This document shows, piece by piece, positions 14,566 to 16,516 of a DNA stretch of 16,516 nt; position 1 is the first letter of the stretch, and the number at the start of each line of letters is the position of its first letter. The notes under the pieces were generated by a model that ran no database searches, had not been told where the DNA came from, and saw nothing but the letters and a program-made list of their open reading frames with translations. A program made the translations under genes and the position numbers. The stretch comes from Longimicrobium sp. Its GTDB lineage: Bacteria; Gemmatimonadota; Gemmatimonadetes; Longimicrobiales; Longimicrobiaceae. The stretch spans positions 2,102 through 18,617 of the forward strand of contig JAUJMI010000021.1 in the NCBI GenBank assembly GCA_030446945.1, written 5' to 3'.

Positions 14566-14652
14566 TCGGTGCAGCCGCGGCAGTTCGTGCCACCGGCAGG
14601 GTTGTTGCGCATCTGGTGGGCGCTTGCAGGTGAAACCCGAATCCCATGATCG

Positions 14653-15618
14653 ATGAGCCCACGTTCCGCCGCGAAGGAGAAGCCGGAGACTCCCGGCGCG
14701 GATCTGATTCCGGCGCGCGGCAAGGCGTGCGAGGTGCAGGTGGGCGGGCGGGTGGTGCGGCTCACCAACCTCCACAAACCGTTCTGGCCCGAGGAGCGGA
14801 TCACCAAGGGCGACCTGCTGCGCTACTACTCCTCCGTCTCCAGGTGGCTGCTGCCGCACCTGCGCGGGCGGGCGATGGTGATGAAGCGCTACCCCAACGG
14901 CTACAAGGGCCCGTTCTTCTTCATGAAGCGCACGCCGCCGGGCGCGCCCGAGTGGCTGAAGACGTGCGCCATCGAGCACAAATCCAAGAGCATCATCGAC
15001 TTCCCCATCATCGACGACGAGGCGTCGCTGCTCTGGGCGGTGAACCTGGGGTGCATCGACCTCAACCAGTGGTACGGCGTCTGTGAGGACTACAACCGCC
15101 CGGACTACCTCCACTTCGACCTGGACCCCGTCCCCGGCGCCGACTTCGCGCGTGTGCGGCAGGTGGCGCTGCACGTGCGCGATGCGCTCGCCACGCAGGG
15201 GATGAAAAGCTATCCCAAGACCACGGGGAGCAAGGGGATCCACATCTACGTGCCCATTGTGCGCGGGCCGCTCCAGAAGCAGGTGTGGACCTACGCCAAG
15301 TGGTTCGCGCAGACGCTTGAGAAGCGATTCCCCGATCTGGTCACCGCCGAGTACCGCGTGGCGAAGCGGCCGGCGGGGCGCGTGCTGGTGGACTACAACC
15401 AGAACGCGTGGGGGCGCACGCTGGCGTCCGTCTACTCCGTCCGCCCCAAGCCCGGCGCCACCGTTTCCACGCCGGTCACCTGGGAGGAGGTGGAGGGTAG
15501 GATCGAGATCGAGGACTTCACCCTGCGCAACGTCCCCGCGCGGTTGGCCGAGCTGGGCGACCTGTACCGCCCGCTCGCGCTGAACCGCGGCCGCTTCAAC
15601 CTGTCGAAGGTGATGTGA
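14653..15618 (+). CDS. ligD: LigD-type / Prim-PolC-like DNA repair polymerase (AEP superfamily)
   Basis: This 321-aa stand-alone protein of the archaeo-eukaryotic primase superfamily is equivalent to the polymerase domain of LigD. These enzymes fill gaps and add nucleotides (often ribonucleotides) at breaks in end joining or excision repair. Motif I is FDLDP with metal-binding Asp156 and Asp158. Motif II is TTGSKGIH with Ser193 and His197. Motif III is VDYNQNAWGRT with Asp247. The N-terminal RLTNLHKPFWPEERITKGDL, at about 36-55, is the usual start of the domain. All three metal-binding carboxylates are present. No ligase or nuclease domain is attached; the ligase is the next gene, 25 nt downstream. 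That arrangement resembles the mycobacterial Prim-PolC/LigC pair more than a fused LigD. ATG 14653 was chosen on frame; the overlapping ATG at 14646 is in another frame. Confidence 0.92.
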   Translation: MSPRSAAKEKPETPGADLIPARGKACEVQVGGRVVRLTNLHKPFWPEERITKGDLLRYYSSVSRWLLPHLRGRAMVMKRYPNGYKGPFFFMKRTPPGAPEWLKTCAIEHKSKSIIDFPIIDDEASLLWAVNLGCIDLNQWYGVCEDYNRPDYLHFDLDPVPGADFARVRQVALHVRDALATQGMKSYPKTTGSKGIHIYVPIVRGPLQKQVWTYAKWFAQTLEKRFPDLVTAEYRVAKRPAGRVLVDYNQNAWGRTLASVYSVRPKPGATVSTPVTWEEVEGRIEIEDFTLRNVPARLAELGDLYRPLALNRGRFNLSKVM

Positions 15619-15643
15619 CGCCCCCCGAACCCTGAGAGCCGGG

Positions 15644-16516
15644 ATGGAGCTGCCGATCGCGCTGGACTACGCGCCCATGGAGGCCGAATCGCAGGCAGAG
15701 ATCCCCGCGGGCGAGGGGTGGCAGTACGAGCCCAAGTGGGACGGCTTCCGCTGCCTCGCCTTCCGTGACGGCGATGAGGTCGATCTTCGCTCCAAGTCCG
15801 GCAAGCCGCTCGGGCGCTACTTCCCCGACGTGGTGGAGAACCTCCGCTCCCTGCGCGCCAATCGCTTCGTGCTCGATGGCGAGATCGTGGTGCCCGTGGG
15901 CGACTCCCTCAGCTTCGAGGAGCTCCAGCTGCGCCTTCACCCCGCCGCCAGCCGCGTGCAGAAGCTGGCCGCCGCGCACCCCGCCGTCTTCATCACCTTC
16001 GACCTGCTTCTGGGCGCGCGCGGCGCTCCCCTGATCGAGTGCCCTCTCGCCGAGCGCCGGCTGAAGCTGGAGGCGTTCGCGGGGCAGTTCTACGGGGACG
16101 GCGAGCGCATCCGCCTCTCGCGCGCCACCACGGACCCGGCGCAGGCGAACGAATGGCTCTGCGGCAGCGTGAAGGGGCTGGACGGCATCATGGCCAAGCG
16201 CCTGGACGCCGCCTACGCCAGCGGCGAGCGCACGGCGATGGTGAAGGTCAAGAACCTCCGCTCGGCGGAGTGCGTGGTGGGCGGCTTCCGCTACGCCTCC
16301 AAGCACAAGATCGTCGGCTCGCTGCTGCTGGGGCTCTACACGGCGGACGGGCTGCTGCACCACGTCGGCTTCTGCAGCGCCATCCCGGAGGAGGAGCGTG
16401 CCCGCCTCACCCCCGAGCTGGAGAAGCTGGTGGAGGCGCCGGGGTTCACCGGCTCCGCGCCCGGCGGCCCCAGCCGCTGGAGCACCGAGCGCTCCACCCA
16501 GTGGGAGCCGCTGGCC
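15644..16516 (+). CDS. ligC: ATP-dependent DNA ligase, LigC-like (3' end outside window)
   Basis: The frame is open from ATG 15644 to the window edge (291 residues, no stop). It seals nicks using ATP through an enzyme-AMP intermediate. Motif I is EPKWDGFR (29-36) with the AMP-accepting Lys31. Motif III is FVLDGEIV with Glu80. Motif IIIa is FITFDLL (116-122). Motif IV is DGIMAK (180-185), and motif V is VKVKN (200-204). The OB-fold follows with SLLLGLY and a late SRW...W-x-PL stretch. The last motifs, as well as FEELQLRLHPAASR near 91-104, resemble mycobacterial LigC more than the ligase domain of LigD. Family length suggests roughly 60 residues are missing. It is in an operon with the upstream polymerase; no Ku gene is seen in the window. 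Whether it acts in end joining or base-excision repair cannot be decided here. Confidence 0.92.
   Translation, partial: MELPIALDYAPMEAESQAEIPAGEGWQYEPKWDGFRCLAFRDGDEVDLRSKSGKPLGRYFPDVVENLRSLRANRFVLDGEIVVPVGDSLSFEELQLRLHPAASRVQKLAAAHPAVFITFDLLLGARGAPLIECPLAERRLKLEAFAGQFYGDGERIRLSRATTDPAQANEWLCGSVKGLDGIMAKRLDAAYASGERTAMVKVKNLRSAECVVGGFRYASKHKIVGSLLLGLYTADGLLHHVGFCSAIPEEERARLTPELEKLVEAPGFTGSAPGGPSRWSTERSTQWEPLA

Larger units (their letters stand above)
14361..14652. other. Intergenic spacer between lipoprotein and polymerase genes
   Basis: These 292 nt contain no credible gene. They hold a small imperfect palindrome around gacgaaacgtc (about 14402-14412), the two tandem hairpins at 14453-14503 and the palindrome at 14546-14565. 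The promoter of the polymerase-ligase pair should lie in the last 80 nt, but I see no convincing -35/-10 match. Confidence 0.5.

Overview
This is a very GC-rich window (about 70% G+C by eye) from a bacterial chromosome with an aerobic, envelope-bearing lifestyle. The gene content, the weak Shine-Dalgarno signals and the abundance of short dispersed hairpin repeats at gene borders would fit Gemmatimonadota, perhaps a Longimicrobium relative. That placement is an inference from overall character, not from a marker gene. No tRNA, rRNA, transposase, phage gene or CRISPR array was seen.

Layout, left to right. (1) The 5' part of an unrecognised minus-strand gene runs off the left edge (1-554) and diverges from a plus-strand cluster (695-3322). 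The cluster holds a 93-aa hypothetical protein, a 584-aa open frame joining a Mug/TDG-type uracil-DNA glycosylase to a YgfZ/GcvT-like folate-binding protein, and a DUF1802 protein. The genes overlap by 1 and 17 nt, so they are probably co-translated. (2) A repeat-filled spacer (3323-3619) precedes a minus-strand DUF1206 membrane protein (3620-4459). (3) A repeat- and hairpin-rich divergent spacer leads to dihydrolipoyl dehydrogenase (TTG start at 4753, end 6156), closed by a good intrinsic terminator. (4) A 2,101-aa secreted alpha-2-macroglobulin-like protein (6421-12726) lacks the thioester cysteine and carries a carboxypeptidase-regulatory-like domain plus a Pro-rich segment where the bait region should be. 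(5) A spacer (12727-13172) holds a frameshifted scrap of a sensor histidine kinase. (6) A lipoprotein of unknown function follows (13173-14360), then a hairpin-rich spacer. (7) The right edge carries a two-gene DNA-repair unit: a LigD-type/Prim-PolC-like polymerase (14653-15618) and an ATP-dependent DNA ligase most like mycobacterial LigC (15644 to the edge, incomplete).

The most unusual layer is the repeats. Three different short-period (7-8 nt) repeats are arranged as inverted pairs at gene borders (964-1042, 4537-4640, 6283-6374). A separate palindromic element of about 20-30 nt recurs at 3360, 3422 and 12842 (opposite orientation), with a weaker relative at 14546. One pair of copies shows a compensatory base-pair change. 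The 964-1042 repeat contains the stop codon of one gene and the start codon of the next, so it has become coding sequence. The window shows no obvious defence island or other complete new system. Its novelty lies in the gene fusion, the remodelled macroglobulin and the repeats.
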